Positions 1-10,256 are shown, counted from the first letter of the stretch. The stretch: DNA of 64,000 bases from CAVVYA01 sp963752345 (GCA_963752345.1 CAVVYA010000017.1:62001-126000); one strand, 5' to 3'. Notes: generated by a model not told the origin, from the sequence alone. Numbers and translations are program-made.

Positions 1-378
1 GATATGCGCACCTTGCGACAGCGCGCGCTGCTCGCGCCGCATGTCCATGCCGCCGACGCAGGTGACGAGCCGCGCGCCCGCATGCTGATAAAGCCAGCTC
101 AGCTCGCGGTGGACCTGCATGGCGAGCTCGCGGGTCGGCGCGACGATGAGGGCGATGGGTTCGGCGCGCGCCGGCAACTGCTCCGCACCGTCGAGCAGCG
201 TCGGCGCCATGGCCAGGCCATAGGCGACAGTCTTGCCCGAGCCGGTCTGCGCCGACACCACCAGGTCGCGCCCGGCGGTTTCCGGCTCCAGCACGGCGGC
301 TTGCACCGGTGTCGGCTCGGCATAGCCCTGTTCGGCCAAGGCGCGGGCGAGATTGGGATCGACGTCAGGAAACGGCAT
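1..378 (-). CDS. DEAD-box ATP-dependent RNA helicase, N-terminal part (cut by window edge)
   Basis: The first 126 codons of an RNA helicase are visible; the remainder lies beyond the left edge. In order they show a Q motif (PTPVQAAVL), the Walker A ATP-binding motif (AQTGSGKT), motif Ia (PTRELA) and the GG of motif Ib (GGMD). This is the order expected of DEAD-box helicases, which use ATP to unwind short RNA duplexes in ribosome assembly or RNA decay. The DEAD box itself is outside the window. I start at the ATG at 378; an in-frame GTG nine bases upstream is an alternative. The subfamily (RhlE, DbpA, CsdA) cannot be decided from this part. Confidence 0.9.
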   Translation of the reverse strand, partial: MPFPDVDPNLARALAEQGYAEPTPVQAAVLEPETAGRDLVVSAQTGSGKTVAYGLAMAPTLLDGAEQLPARAEPIALIVAPTRELAMQVHRELSWLYQHAGARLVTCVGGMDMRREQRALSQGAHI

Positions 379-603
379 TTCGGTCACGGATTTCGTGGAT
401 GGGCCCGGGGCCGCACGCACCGGTAACGGCTACGGCGGGCGGGAGGTCCGGGAAAATAGGGGAAAGCGGCCGCCACCGCCACCTTTCATCCTGGCCCCGC
501 CGAAACGCCGCCGCTCCCGCCTGGAACCCGGCCTTGAATCGCCGCGCTCCTGTGACCGTCAAGGCCCAGGAAAATCGCCAAAAGAGAGCGCGTCAGACCG
601 CTT

Positions 604-987
604 TTACTCGGCCTTGTCGAACTTCAGCGACACCCCGTTCATGCAATAGCGCAGGCCGGTCGGCGCCGGGCCATCCTCGAAGACATGGCCGAGATGGCCC
701 TTGCATTGGGCGCAATGGACCTCGGTGCGGGTCATGAACAGGCTGCGGTCGGTGGTTGTCTCGACCGCGCCATCGACCGGTTCATAGAAGCTCGGCCAGC
801 CGCTGCCGCTGTCGTATTTCGTGTCGGATTCGAACAGCTTGGCGCCGCAGCCGGCGCAGACGTAGCTGCCCTTGCCATATTCCTTGTCGAGGGGCGAGCT
901 GCCGGCGCGCTCGGTGCCGTGCTGACGCAGCACCCGATATTGCTCCGGCGTCAGCGTCTTCTGCCAGTCCTTGTCGCCCTTCTCCAT
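604..987 (-). CDS. msrB: Peptide-methionine (R)-S-oxide reductase MsrB
   Basis: Reduces the R epimer of methionine sulfoxide in oxidised proteins, normally with thioredoxin as electron donor, in the cytoplasm. The 127-residue length is usual for a stand-alone MsrB. Two CxxC pairs (CAGC near residue 45 and CAQC near 94) form the structural zinc site. The conserved GSGWPSF motif is present, and the catalytic cysteine lies in RYCMNGVSL near the end. The start is well supported: a strong AGGAGG ribosome-binding site sits five bases before the ATG. The gene stands alone between the helicase and an MFS transporter. Confidence 0.96.
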   Translation of the reverse strand: MEKGDKDWQKTLTPEQYRVLRQHGTERAGSSPLDKEYGKGSYVCAGCGAKLFESDTKYDSGSGWPSFYEPVDGAVETTTDRSLFMTRTEVHCAQCKGHLGHVFEDGPAPTGLRYCMNGVSLKFDKAE

Positions 988-1078
988 GGTCGCCTCCTAT
1001 GCGGGTTGGCTTGGAGATATGACGTCCGGCGATAAAGTCAATCGGTCCACGGATCGCGTGCGGCGAATCCGACTGGCG

Positions 1079-2347
1079 TCAGTTCTTTGCCATGCCCCGC
1101 GTCCAGGCGGTGAAGGACAGCAGCGCCACGGTGACGGCGAGCAGCACGAGAGCGCTGAGCGCGAGCGACCAGTGGACGCCGATCAGGCTGCCGCCGATGC
1201 CGACGGTGACGCCGCTGAAGGCGCGTAGCCCATGCGCCGACATGTTGTAGAGGCCAATGACCCGGCCACGAATTTGCGGCGGCGCATGGGATTGCGTCAG
1301 GGTCTGCATCATGGAGCTATAGCCGAGATTGAGGAAACCGGCGGCCAGCATGGCCGCGACGGCGATCGCATAACTGTCGGTCAGCGCGAAGACCGCCATG
1401 GTGACGCACCAGATGACGACCAGCAGGAAGGCGGTGCGCGGGTTGGCCGGCAGCAGGTTCTTGCTCTCCAGCCCGACGCCCGCGATCAGCGCGCCGGCGG
1501 CGTTGGCGGCCAGCAGCACGCTGTAGTGGACGCCGGCATCGCCGTGGCCAAGGTCGTGGGCGAATTCGGGCATTTGGGCGGTGTGGGCATTGCCGATAAT
1601 GAACGATGAGGCGCCGGCCAGCGTCACCATCGAGACGATCACCTTGTTGCCGGCGATCTGGCGGATGGTCTCCACGATGTCGGAAAACCCGCGCACCGGC
1701 GGCTTGTGGGCGGAAGGCTCCGTGCGGAACTTCGGACCATAGGGCGCGTTCCACAGCCATAGGACGAGCGGTACATAAAATAGAGCGTTGAGCAGGATTC
1801 CGACGACGGGTCCGAAGACGAGCAGCATGCCGCCGCCGATCGCCGGACCGAGCAGCAGGCCCAACTGGCGCGCGGTCGACATCATCCGGATGGCGCTCTG
1901 CAAGTGGGTCGGGCCGACGATGTCGTGGACCAGAAGCTGCGCCGCCGGGCCCCACAGCACGCCGGCAAAGCCATGAATGACCAGGAGCACGGCGGCGTGC
2001 CACATCTCCAGCGAATCGGTATAGAACAGCGCGCCCCAGGCGAGCGACACGCCGGCGAACAGCACCATGCCGACCTGTATGATACGCCGCGGATCGAAGC
2101 GGTCGGCGAGCGCCCCCGAATAAATCGAAAAGAACAGAAAGGGTGTCCAGTGCGAGATGATGGCGAAGCCGCCGAGGGCCGGCGACTGGAACTTCTCGAA
2201 GATGATCCAGTAGCTGATCACATGCTCGATATTGTCGGCCATCATCGACAGCAGCGTGCCGACCAGATATATGCGGCACTGAGGATGGCGCAGCGCGGCG
2301 AAAGACTTTTGCGAACCTGCGTCCGCACTTTGTTGTGCTTCGGTCAT
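1079..2347 (-). CDS. MFS transporter (EntS/MFS_3-like)
   Basis: A 12-helix major facilitator protein of about 422 residues. Alternating hydrophobic stretches run from residue 25 to the end. A loop with GALADRFDPRR after helix 2 matches the MFS motif A. It resembles the EntS/MFS_3 branch, which exports siderophores or drugs, but the substrate cannot be read from sequence. The open frame extends to 2509, but I start at the ATG at 2347 (MTEAQQSAD) because the upstream part is arginine-rich, has no family resemblance and overlaps the divergent DUF4197 gene's leader. Confidence 0.85.
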   Translation of the reverse strand: MTEAQQSADAGSQKSFAALRHPQCRIYLVGTLLSMMADNIEHVISYWIIFEKFQSPALGGFAIISHWTPFLFFSIYSGALADRFDPRRIIQVGMVLFAGVSLAWGALFYTDSLEMWHAAVLLVIHGFAGVLWGPAAQLLVHDIVGPTHLQSAIRMMSTARQLGLLLGPAIGGGMLLVFGPVVGILLNALFYVPLVLWLWNAPYGPKFRTEPSAHKPPVRGFSDIVETIRQIAGNKVIVSMVTLAGASSFIIGNAHTAQMPEFAHDLGHGDAGVHYSVLLAANAAGALIAGVGLESKNLLPANPRTAFLLVVIWCVTMAVFALTDSYAIAVAAMLAAGFLNLGYSSMMQTLTQSHAPPQIRGRVIGLYNMSAHGLRAFSGVTVGIGGSLIGVHWSLALSALVLLAVTVALLSFTAWTRGMAKN

Positions 2348-2507
2348 TCCGATGTGCGGCTGGGCGGTGAGAAACGAACGGCTTAGACGCGACGGTGCGT
2401 GAGTATAGCGCCTACGCCCGCCGGTCCAAGGCCGATCCCATTCCTGTGCGTAGCGCCGCCCGCCGCTCGCGTTCATCAGTCTTATAGCTTTGCCCGGAGG
2501 TCCCACC

Positions 2508-3329
2508 ATGAGCCATCATCCATCGCGCCGCTTCGCCGTCTCCACCGCGCTCGCCCTGTCAGTGACGTTCGCCGGCGACGCGGTCGCCCAAGGTAATCTG
2601 CTTGACCAGGGGCGCGACCTGCTCGGCGGCAAATCCGGCGCGACATCGGGAACTGCGGCGAGCGGCCTGACCAGCAGCCAGGCGGACTCCGGATTGCGCG
2701 AAGCCCTGCGGGTGGCGAGCCAGCGCACGGTGGCGCGGGTCGCCAAGCCCGACGGTTTCCTGAAGGATCCGGCGGTGAAGATCCCGCTGCCCAGCTATCT
2801 CGCCAGCGCGCGCGACCTGATGGCCAAAGCCGGCATGTCGGGCATGCTCGACGACCTGGAGTTGCGCATGAACCGCGCCGCCGAGGCCGCGGCGCCGAAG
2901 GCTGCGGACATTTTCGGCAAGGCGATCTCCAGCATGACCGTGAGCGACGCGCGCGGCATCGTCAGCGGGCCGCAGGACGCGGCGACCCAGTATTTCAAGC
3001 GCACGACGACGCAGCCGTTGAGCCAGGCCTTCCGCCCGATCATGGAGCAGAGCCTGTCCCAGGCCGGCGCCACCCAGGCCTTTCACAAGGTGTCGCAGAG
3101 CGCCGCATCAAGCACGTCGAGCGCCACTGGCGGCTTGGGCGGGCTGGCCGGACTGGCGGGTTTGGGTGGCGGCGGCAGCGCCGCGCCGCAGGGCTTCGAC
3201 CTCACCGACTATGCCGTCGAGAAGGCGCTGGCCGGTTTGTTTCACTATATCGGCCAGGAGGAGGCAGCGATCCGGACCAATCCGGCCGCGCGCTCGACCG
3301 AGCTGCTCAAGCAGGTGTTCGGCCGGTAA
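2508..3329 (+). CDS. DUF4197 family secreted protein
   Basis: A 273-residue protein with an N-terminal signal peptide (cleavage probably after the AVAQ near residue 28), then a glycine/serine-rich linker and a DUF4197 domain from about residue 60. Recognisable family parts are the GLREALRVA start, the KIPLP segment and the C-terminal YAVEKALAGLFHYIGQEEAAIR helix region. The family is periplasmic or envelope-associated and has no established function. A second glycine-rich stretch (GLGGLAGLAGLGGGG) near residue 215 is unusual. The ATG at 2508 is preceded by GGAGG at 2496-2500, which favours it over the in-frame ATG at 2490. Confidence 0.85.
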   Translation: MSHHPSRRFAVSTALALSVTFAGDAVAQGNLLDQGRDLLGGKSGATSGTAASGLTSSQADSGLREALRVASQRTVARVAKPDGFLKDPAVKIPLPSYLASARDLMAKAGMSGMLDDLELRMNRAAEAAAPKAADIFGKAISSMTVSDARGIVSGPQDAATQYFKRTTTQPLSQAFRPIMEQSLSQAGATQAFHKVSQSAASSTSSATGGLGGLAGLAGLGGGGSAAPQGFDLTDYAVEKALAGLFHYIGQEEAAIRTNPAARSTELLKQVFGR

Positions 3330-3469
3330 GGAATGCGCCGACAAACCCTCGTTCTTCATTCTTGCGGCTTTGCGTCGGACGGCCTAAAACAGCGACTGCC
3401 GTGCGGCCGCGATGAACGGGCCGCGCGCCTGACGATCCGCCATCTCGTCGCAATCTGTAAGGAGGCCCA

Positions 3470-4675
3470 ATGCCGGCTGACATGCAACCGAGCGCCCAAT
3501 CCGCTGGCGATCTGAGCAACAAGTTTCTCGTCGACCCCTACATGAACTGGGTCAAAGGCGAGAACATTCCGGTCCATGTGGATTTCGGCCTCGACCTGCT
3601 GGCGCTGGAGACCAAGCCGTGGGACCGCTACGGCGCCCGTGGCTGCTTCGCCCATTGCCATGGCCGCGGCGACTTCATGGCCAATTACGTGCTGGAAGTA
3701 CCGGCCGGGAGTAAGACGGCCCCGATCAAGCATCTCTACGAAGCCTTCTTCTACGTGCTGTCGGGACACGGCTCCACCACCGTGTGGAGTCCCAAGGGCG
3801 AAGCGCGGACCTTCGAGTGGGGCCCCAAGGCGGTCTTCGCGATTCCGCTCAACTGCAAATATCAGATCTTCAACGGCTCGGGCCGCGAGGCGACCCGCCT
3901 GTCGGTCACCAACGACGCGCCGATGACGCTCAATCTCTACCACAACGTCGGGTTCGTCTTCGACAACCCCTATGAATTCCCCGAACGCCTCGGCGACGAA
4001 AAGCACTTCGACGGCGACGGCGATCTGGTGCCGATCAGGCGCGACGGCAAGGCGCCTCTCAATATCTGGGAAACCAACTTCATCCACGACCTCACCAGCT
4101 TCAAGCTCTATGAGTTGAACGAGCGCGGCAAGGGTTCGCTCAATATCTCGTTCGTGCTGGCCGATGGCACCATGCATGCGCACTCGTCGGAGATTCCGAC
4201 GGGCCGCTACAAGAAGGCCCACCGTCATGCAGCCGGCACCCATGTGCACGCGGTCACCGGCGAAGGATATTCGTTGCTGTGGTACGAGGGCGATTCAGAA
4301 TTCAAGGAAATTCCCTGGCGTCACGGCATCATGTATGCGCCGCCGTTCTGGATGATGCATCAGCACTTCAATACCTGCCCGGAGCCCGCGCGTTATCTCG
4401 CGTGCAGCCTCGGCAGCCGGCGCTATCCGATGATTTCGCTGCGCAAGGTCAGTGCCGAAGGCGGCGGCTCGACGAAGATCCAGGATGGCGGCCGTCAAAT
4501 CGAATACGAGGACCAGGATCCGCGCATCCACCGCAAGTGGCTGGAAGCGATCAAGGCCAATGGGGTGGCATCCCAGATGGGCGACATCTTCGACGAAGAC
4601 GCGATCATGAACCTCGACGCCAAGACGATGACCGGCCCGATCAAGATGCCGCGCTCCATCGGCCCCGCGATCTGA
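3470..4675 (+). CDS. Bicupin domain protein, putative dioxygenase-like
   Basis: A 401-residue protein with two cupin folds. The first spans about residues 65-175 (LYEAFFYVLSGHGSTTVW, then a WGPKAVFAIPLN turn). The second spans about 225-330 and carries the metal-type histidines HRHAAGTHVHAVTGEGYS and the later MHQHFN. Cupins of this size usually bind Fe or Mn and act as dioxygenases or isomerases on small acids; the substrate is unknown here. The ATG follows a good AAGGAGG site at 3460-3466. It converges with the erythromycin-esterase homologue nine bases downstream. Confidence 0.75.
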   Translation: MPADMQPSAQSAGDLSNKFLVDPYMNWVKGENIPVHVDFGLDLLALETKPWDRYGARGCFAHCHGRGDFMANYVLEVPAGSKTAPIKHLYEAFFYVLSGHGSTTVWSPKGEARTFEWGPKAVFAIPLNCKYQIFNGSGREATRLSVTNDAPMTLNLYHNVGFVFDNPYEFPERLGDEKHFDGDGDLVPIRRDGKAPLNIWETNFIHDLTSFKLYELNERGKGSLNISFVLADGTMHAHSSEIPTGRYKKAHRHAAGTHVHAVTGEGYSLLWYEGDSEFKEIPWRHGIMYAPPFWMMHQHFNTCPEPARYLACSLGSRRYPMISLRKVSAEGGGSTKIQDGGRQIEYEDQDPRIHRKWLEAIKANGVASQMGDIFDEDAIMNLDAKTMTGPIKMPRSIGPAI

Positions 4676-4684
4676 GCCCGAAGC

Positions 4685-6046
4685 TCATACCCCGACCGGG
4701 AAGGTTTCGGGCACCTCGCCCTCTTCCCAGTCGGCGGTGATTTCCAGCGGTTCGACCGCCGTCGTCTCGTCCATATGGATGACGGCGTCGAACTGCTCCG
4801 ACAGCCGCGCGCCGAAGTAATGGCTCATGCGCTCGGTCTCGGGACGGTAGATCACGCCGATCGCCCGTTCGAGCCGGCCGAAGCGCAGGCCTTCGGCGAT
4901 CGGCTCGTCGTGCTGCCACATCAGCAGGAAGCGGCTCGGGTCCGCCGCGCGGAACAGCACCTCATAGCTGCCGGGCAGCGACGGCCGCACGCGTTTGCGC
5001 TCGGCCGGCTCGTCCCAATTGGATGCCGCGGTTACCGTCCCGGTGTAGGTGGTGAAGCCGACCAGAACGGCGTCATAGGCGTGCTTCTCGCGCATGATCT
5101 CGCCGACGTTCAATTCGCCGCGGTTTGCCATGCTCGTGGCCCGTGCGTCGCCCAGGTGGGAATTGTGCGCCCAGATGGCGAGCTTCGGCGGCTCGCCACG
5201 CTTGCGGCCGAGGTGCGCCGCCACCGCCTCGATGGTCTCCACCATGTGGCGGCCGCGCAGATTCCACGAGGAGGCCTCCTGCAGGAACATGGTGCGGTAG
5301 TATTCCTCCGCGTGCACCACGACGCGCGCATTCTGTTCGGCATAGAACAACTGGTCGTCGGCGATGCGCCGCTCCCGCTCGGCGCCGCGCATGGCGCGCT
5401 TCTGCAGGTCGACCAGTTGGGCGATGGCCTGCTCCTGGCAGGATTGGCTCGCGTTGGTGCCGGCGATGAAGCCATAGACCTGCGGATCCGGGCCATAGTG
5501 GTCGAAGCAGGCATAACGTTCGCGCGCGATCTTGGCGGCCTCGGGGTCGAGCTTGTCGAGCACCCGCAGCACCGCCTTCATGGAGGCATGCAGGCTATAA
5601 AGGTCCATGCCGTAGAAGCCGACTTTATGGGCATCCTGCGGCAACTGGTCGTTGTAGTCGCGCAGCCATTCGACGAACTCGACAACCACGGTGTTGCGCC
5701 ACATCCAGGTCGGGAAGCGGCGGAATCCGGCGAGCGCCTCGGTCGCGTCCAGGTCGTCACTCGCGCCGCGCACGTAGCAATTCACGCGGTAGGCATCGGG
5801 CCAGTCCGCCTCCACCACGACCGCGGCAAAGCTCTTCTCGGTGATCAGCCGCTTCGTGATCTCGGCGCGCTCGCGATAGAATTCGTGAGTGCCGTGGCTC
5901 GCTTCGCCGAGCAGCGCATAGGGTGCATTGCCGATGCGGTCGAGCAGGGGATCGTAGTCCGCGCGCTCGCCCGTCAACGGATGGGCATGCCGGCTCACCG
6001 CCTCGATCAGCGCGATGTCGCGATCGTCGAACAGTCCGAGTTCCAT
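4685..6046 (-). CDS. Erythromycin esterase family protein
   Basis: A 453-residue member of the EreA/EreB-type hydrolase family. The family signature GEASHGTHEFYRERAEIT near residue 45 contains the catalytic histidine. EADWPDAYRVN follows, and the second histidine motif HNSHLGDARAT lies near residue 265. Characterised Ere enzymes hydrolyse the macrolactone ring of erythromycin, but most chromosomal homologues have no shown resistance role. The frame is open to 6229; I choose the ATG at 6046 (MELGLFDDRD) because the upstream part is arginine/alanine-rich and lies in the divergent intergenic region. Confidence 0.8.
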   Translation of the reverse strand: MELGLFDDRDIALIEAVSRHAHPLTGERADYDPLLDRIGNAPYALLGEASHGTHEFYRERAEITKRLITEKSFAAVVVEADWPDAYRVNCYVRGASDDLDATEALAGFRRFPTWMWRNTVVVEFVEWLRDYNDQLPQDAHKVGFYGMDLYSLHASMKAVLRVLDKLDPEAAKIARERYACFDHYGPDPQVYGFIAGTNASQSCQEQAIAQLVDLQKRAMRGAERERRIADDQLFYAEQNARVVVHAEEYYRTMFLQEASSWNLRGRHMVETIEAVAAHLGRKRGEPPKLAIWAHNSHLGDARATSMANRGELNVGEIMREKHAYDAVLVGFTTYTGTVTAASNWDEPAERKRVRPSLPGSYEVLFRAADPSRFLLMWQHDEPIAEGLRFGRLERAIGVIYRPETERMSHYFGARLSEQFDAVIHMDETTAVEPLEITADWEEGEVPETFPVGV

Positions 6047-6300
6047 GATGCCGCCCGTAACCATCGCCGCGCGTGCGGGTTCCCGGAATTTGGTGATCGA
6101 CAGAGGCGCGATCCGTCGCGCACGGAGCGGGGCCGGGCATTCGGCCCGCTCGATAGCGGAACCCGCCGCAGCGGCGCGGCACGATGAGTGCATGGCAAAC
6201 GCCGGATCAGGCAAGAGCCGGCGTTTCATGGTCTTGTTCGCGGCAGAGGTGCAAATGTGCTGTTTTTAGAGGCAATCGCCGTCCGGTTCGGCAGGTTTGA

Positions 6301-7138
6301 ATGACACGGCCAGAACCGGAAATGGCCGCGCTCGCCGGCCTGTGGCAGCGAACGCTGATCGCCTGGCCCGACGGACGTCGCGACACGGAAACCAGCGTTG
6401 GCTGGCTGCAGGGGCCGAGCCTCTATGCCGATCTGCGCCAGCCGGCGGACCGACCGGACCACAGCGGCGTCGCCGGCCTGCGCCACTTGCGGCCAAGCCA
6501 TATCGCCTGGCTCGCCCGCCAGGAGGGATTCGCCGGCGCACTCCACGCCCGCGGCGGGATCTTTCAATGGGACCGCACCATCGATTTCCAGCCCGCGGCG
6601 CGCACCGCGGATGCCGGCCGCCTAAGGTTCGAGGGGCCGCTCCTGATCGAAGAGGGGCACGACATTGCCTATATCGAACATTGGCGGCGCGAAGCGACGG
6701 CGGCCCGCCCATGCGCGGCGGCTCGCCTGCGCGACATGGAGACAGGCCGTAGCCGGATTCGTGATCCGCGTCGGCGCCCGCTTCATGATCGCGCGCGACC
6801 GCGCGGCTGCACTGCCGCCGCATCGCACGCTGAGCGAGCTCGTCGCGGGCGCCATGCGCCTCCAGGACGCGCAGGACATCGTCGATTGCGAGATTTCGCT
6901 CGGCCGGCTCGATCGTTCGGGATGGCTCGTGGAGCGTTCGTCCCTGCCGTTCAAGGAAGGGTGGCGGCCATCGCCCCGCCGGCCCGCGCGCACCGACCGC
7001 GTCATCGATATGCGCGACCTCGATTGCGACGGCCGTAGCTTCGCGCGGCGATGGGAGATCGTGGCTATCGAGGGCGGCCTCGATGAACTTCTGAGCCCCG
7101 CCAGCGCGCAGAATTCCCTATCACAGGTGACGTCATGA
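6301..7138 (+). CDS. Uncharacterised protein, frame broken by one extra base
   Basis: I do not recognise this family. The N-terminal two thirds (from LAGLWQRTLIAWPDG to ARLRDMETG) reads in the frame of 6301, and the last third (VAGFVIRVGARFMIARD to the end) reads one frame on. Removing one base near 6747 joins them into a soluble protein of about 278 residues. The gene ends in ATGA shared with the start of the 2OG oxygenase, so the two are probably translationally coupled and work together. No signal peptide or membrane segment is visible. Confidence 0.6.
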
Positions 7139-8167
7139 CCGAGTTCTCATCCATTCCCTCCGTCGACGTGTCCGCTCTGGCAGGAACCGACGGGGCGGCG
7201 CGCGCCCGCGTTGCCGGTGAATTGGGCCGGGTGGCGCGCGAGATCGGCTTCGTCTATGTGACGGGTCACGGTATCCCGCAGCCGTTGATCGACGGGCTGT
7301 TGGTGGCGACCAAACGGTTCTTCGCCCAGCCGATCGAGCGCAAGATGGCGGTCTATATCGGCCGTTCGAGCAACCATCGCGGCTATGTGCCGGAAGGCGA
7401 GGAAGTCTTCTACACCGGTAGCAAGGACAAGAAGGAAGCCTACGACCTGTCCCTCGATCTGCCGGCGGACGACCCGGACTATCGCGCCGGCAATCCGCTG
7501 CTCGGTCCCAATCAATGGCCCGATCTGCCGGGTTTTCGCGCCAGCGTCTCGGCTTACTACGACGCGGCCTTCGCGCTCGGCCGCCGGCTGCTCGGCGGAT
7601 TTGCCCAGGCGCTCGGCGAAGCGCCCGACTTCTTCGAGGGCTTCGTCACCAAGCCGCCGAGCCAACTGCGGCTGATCCACTACCCGTTCGACGCCAATGC
7701 CACCGACGCGATGGGGATCGGCGCTCATACGGACTACGAATGCTTCACTCTGCTGCATTCGACCTCGCCGGGCCTCGAAGTTCTCAACGGGGCGGGCGAA
7801 TGGATCGATGCGCCGCCGGTGCCCGGCGCCTTCATTGTCAATATCGGCGACCTGCTCGAGCTATGGACCAACGGCACGTTCGTGGCGACCAGCCATCGCG
7901 TGCGAAAGGTCAAGGAAGAGCGCTACTCCTTCCCGCTGTTCTTCGCCGTCGACTACCACACCATGGTGGCGCCCATGGCACGGTTCGTCAAACCGGGACA
8001 AGCGACCCGTCCGGCCCTTGATCGCCGGCGAGCATCTGTTCGCCCAAACGGCTCAGAGCTTTACTTATCTCAAGGAGCGGGTGGCGCGCGGCGAGGTGAC
8101 GCTGCCGAAGGACGCCCATGCACTCGCGTCCTTCGGCCAGCAGGCGCGATTCGCGACCAAGGCCTGA
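7135..8167 (+). CDS. Isopenicillin-N-synthase-like 2-oxoglutarate/Fe(II) oxygenase (one-base frameshift)
   Basis: Non-haem iron oxygenase of the IPNS family, about 343 residues once repaired. The N-terminal DIOX_N domain has GFVYVTGHGIP near residue 40. The iron ligands are HTD in GIGAHTDYE near residue 200 and the histidine of ATSHRV near 258, followed by the co-substrate arginine/serine strand ERYSFPLFF. Such enzymes hydroxylate, desaturate or cyclise small molecules; the substrate is unknown. A +1 insertion in the C run near 8015 diverts the frame, so the open frame runs on falsely to 9099. Deleting it restores PALIAGEHLFAQT and a normal end at 8167. The start overlaps the upstream gene by four bases. 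Confidence 0.85.
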
Positions 8168-8214
8168 CGCAACTCCGGCCGGTCAGCCTTTCCTATGATC
8201 GAGAAATTGGCGCG

Positions 8215-9087
8215 CTAGAAGGCCACGCCCGAAGCAAGATAGTGATCGACAATCTCGCTGCCGGTGGCGAGCCAGACGTCATTATAGCGGGCGATATGCT
8301 CGAGGCCCCGGTTCAACCCGTCGATGCGGTGGGGCGTGCCGGTGAGGTAAGGGTGGAGCGAGATCGGCATGACCCGGCCGCTCGTCGCGCTTTCGCGATA
8401 GAGCGTCATGAACGTGTCGATGATCATCCGGGTGAAATCGGCGGGGGTGTAGTGACCGCGCATGATGGCGTTCATGTCGCCCATGTCGTGGCCATAGGGA
8501 ATCGAGACGAGCGTCTTGCCGCCGGCGTTCATCAGGTACGGCTGATCGTCGGTCGTCCAGTCGCCGACGAACTTGATGCCGGCCTCCGCCAACAGCTCGA
8601 AGCTGTTCCAGGTTTCCTGCAGTCCGGGTCCGAGCCAGCCGCGTGGCCGCCTACCGCAGGCCTTCTCGATGCGGTCAAGGGTGCGCCCGATCATCTCGCG
8701 CTCTTCCTCGACCGAGCCTGTGTGGTTGAGCCGCCGCGTGTTGGTCTGGCCATGACCCATGAATTCCCAGCCGAGCTTCATGCCCTCCTCGATCACGTCG
8801 GGGGCGGCGTCGCACACGTCGCTGTTGAGCGCCACGCTGCCGCGCAGGCCGAAGCGGGTGAGCGATTCCATGAGGCGGAAGACGCCGACCCGGTTGCCGT
8901 ATTCGCGCTTCGCCCACGCGCTCACGTCCGGCACCTTGTCGCCGGCGCCCGGGATCTTCACGTCGAGCGCGAAGGTCTCGATGTTGGGAATGACCCAGAC
9001 CGCCAACCGTTTGCCCTCCGGCCACTGGAGCTTCGGACGTTTGGTGATGGGCCGGTAGGGAAATGGGCCAGTCGAACTCGGTTTCAT
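8215..9087 (-). CDS. PuuE/HP0310-like polysaccharide deacetylase family protein (copy 1)
   Basis: A 290-residue NodB-fold protein. It has the variant first motif ALNSDVCD, the histidine motif MGHGQTNTRR, then RPRGWLGPGLQETWNS and the late ISLHPYLTG segment. This combination is typical of the PuuE-like branch (allantoinase or peptidoglycan-deacetylase-like) rather than of chitooligosaccharide deacetylases. These are cytoplasmic metal-dependent amidohydrolases; the substrate is not predictable. It has a paralogue at 14605-15478. It faces the 2OG oxygenase tail to tail and may share a transcript with the TTT receptor gene downstream of its start. Confidence 0.85.
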   Translation of the reverse strand: MKPSSTGPFPYRPITKRPKLQWPEGKRLAVWVIPNIETFALDVKIPGAGDKVPDVSAWAKREYGNRVGVFRLMESLTRFGLRGSVALNSDVCDAAPDVIEEGMKLGWEFMGHGQTNTRRLNHTGSVEEEREMIGRTLDRIEKACGRRPRGWLGPGLQETWNSFELLAEAGIKFVGDWTTDDQPYLMNAGGKTLVSIPYGHDMGDMNAIMRGHYTPADFTRMIIDTFMTLYRESATSGRVMPISLHPYLTGTPHRIDGLNRGLEHIARYNDVWLATGSEIVDHYLASGVAF

Positions 9088-9223
9088 GCGTGCCTCTGAT
9101 CGATCGAATCTTTGCCGGCGCCATTAAAGCCGCTGGTGGCGGCGTGCTCCAGCGCTTTCGCGCGCGCACGCGAATCCCCAGGCGCGGAACGCCTGGGAAT
9201 TCTTCGTGCGGGATGGCGATTGG

Positions 9224-10256
9224 CTATTTGCGGCTGAGAATGTCGCGGACTTGTTGCACGACATTGCCCGGCGCGGCGAAGATCCCGGCGATCATCGCCG
9301 CCGTTTCGTCACCGTTCAACGGCTGGAGGTCGAACTTGCGCGCGTTCAGTTCTTCGATGAAGGCAGCGTCCTTCACCATGGCGTCGAAGGCCGTGCGATA
9401 GGCGGCCACGATCGGTGCCGGCGTGCCCGGCGGCGCCATATAGGGCCGGCCGACCTCCTGGCGGGTCAGCATCAAACGCAGGGCGGCGCGCTGGTCGTCC
9501 GTCTTGGCGTAGTTGATGACGGTCGGAATGTCTCGGATGTCGGGATGCGGCACCAGGCCATACTGGGCGAGAAACTTGAGCTTCTTGCCGTCGAGCAGCG
9601 AAGTTTGGGTGGTCTTGATGCTCGACCACGACGAAGACCCGATACCCTCCACCTCGCCGCGCTCCATGGCGAGGAAGCCGGAATTCGCGCCCTTGTAGCC
9701 CTCGACGATCCTGAATTTCGTGCCGAGCACGCCGTTGATGAGCTTGGGCAGGATCGAGGAAGCGCCGCCTGTGCCGGCGACGATCAGTTCCTTGTCGAAC
9801 AACTCCTCGAAGCTGGAGATCGGCCTGTCGTGCCAGGCGACGATTACTTCCGTGTCGCGCATCAGGCTGCCGATCCAGGCGAAGGCGCGCGAGTCGTATT
9901 TCGCGCTGTCCGGATTGATCAGCGGCTCCGCGATGCCGCCCGGATTGATGGCGCCGATGACGCTGCCGTCCTTGGGCGACCACATTGTAGAGGTGCCCCA
10001 TGGCGAGCACCGATCCGGCGCCCGGCATGTTCTGGACGATGAAATCGGGCTTGCCGGGAATGAAATTGCCATAGTGGCGTACCATCAGCCGCGCATAGGC
10101 GTCATAGCCGCCGCCGGCCTCCGCGCCGACGATGACGCGGATGTCCTTGCCTTTAAAAAAGGCTTCAGTGCTCTGCGCGGCGCCATTCGTCGCGAGCGAT
10201 GCGAAGCCCGCCAACGCGGTCAACGCGATCAGGATGTTGGATTTACCGATGTTCAT
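9224..10256 (-). CDS. TTT (Bug/TctC family) periplasmic solute receptor, frame broken by one extra base
   Basis: Periplasmic binding protein of a tripartite tricarboxylate-type transporter; it captures small carboxylates or similar solutes. There is an N-terminal signal peptide (to about residue 28, ending NGAAQ). The family features follow: AFFKGKDIRVIVG, GGGYDAYARLMVRHYGNFIPG, QNMPGAGS and VLGTKFRIVEGYKG. The frame changes near 9980: removing one base from gtggtcgccc restores LYNVAPKDGSVIGAI, as in the paralogues. No membrane subunits (TctA, TctB) are adjacent. Same subfamily as five further receptors in this window. Confidence 0.87.

Noticed and set aside
1726..1750. Exact GGAAC-N16-CGTT on the plus strand
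   Set aside because: It lies inside the MFS transporter gene on the antisense strand with no gene downstream on that strand; about one chance match is expected in the window.
6062..6084. GGAAC-N16-GGTT upstream of the erythromycin-esterase homologue
   Set aside because: The -10 box has one mismatch at a conserved position, and no second feature supports it.
7135..9099. A 654-codon open frame suggesting a fusion of the oxygenase to a new C-terminal domain
   Set aside because: After about codon 290 the frame only mirrors the antisense strand of the deacetylase gene; the true C-terminus reads one frame on after a one-base insertion.
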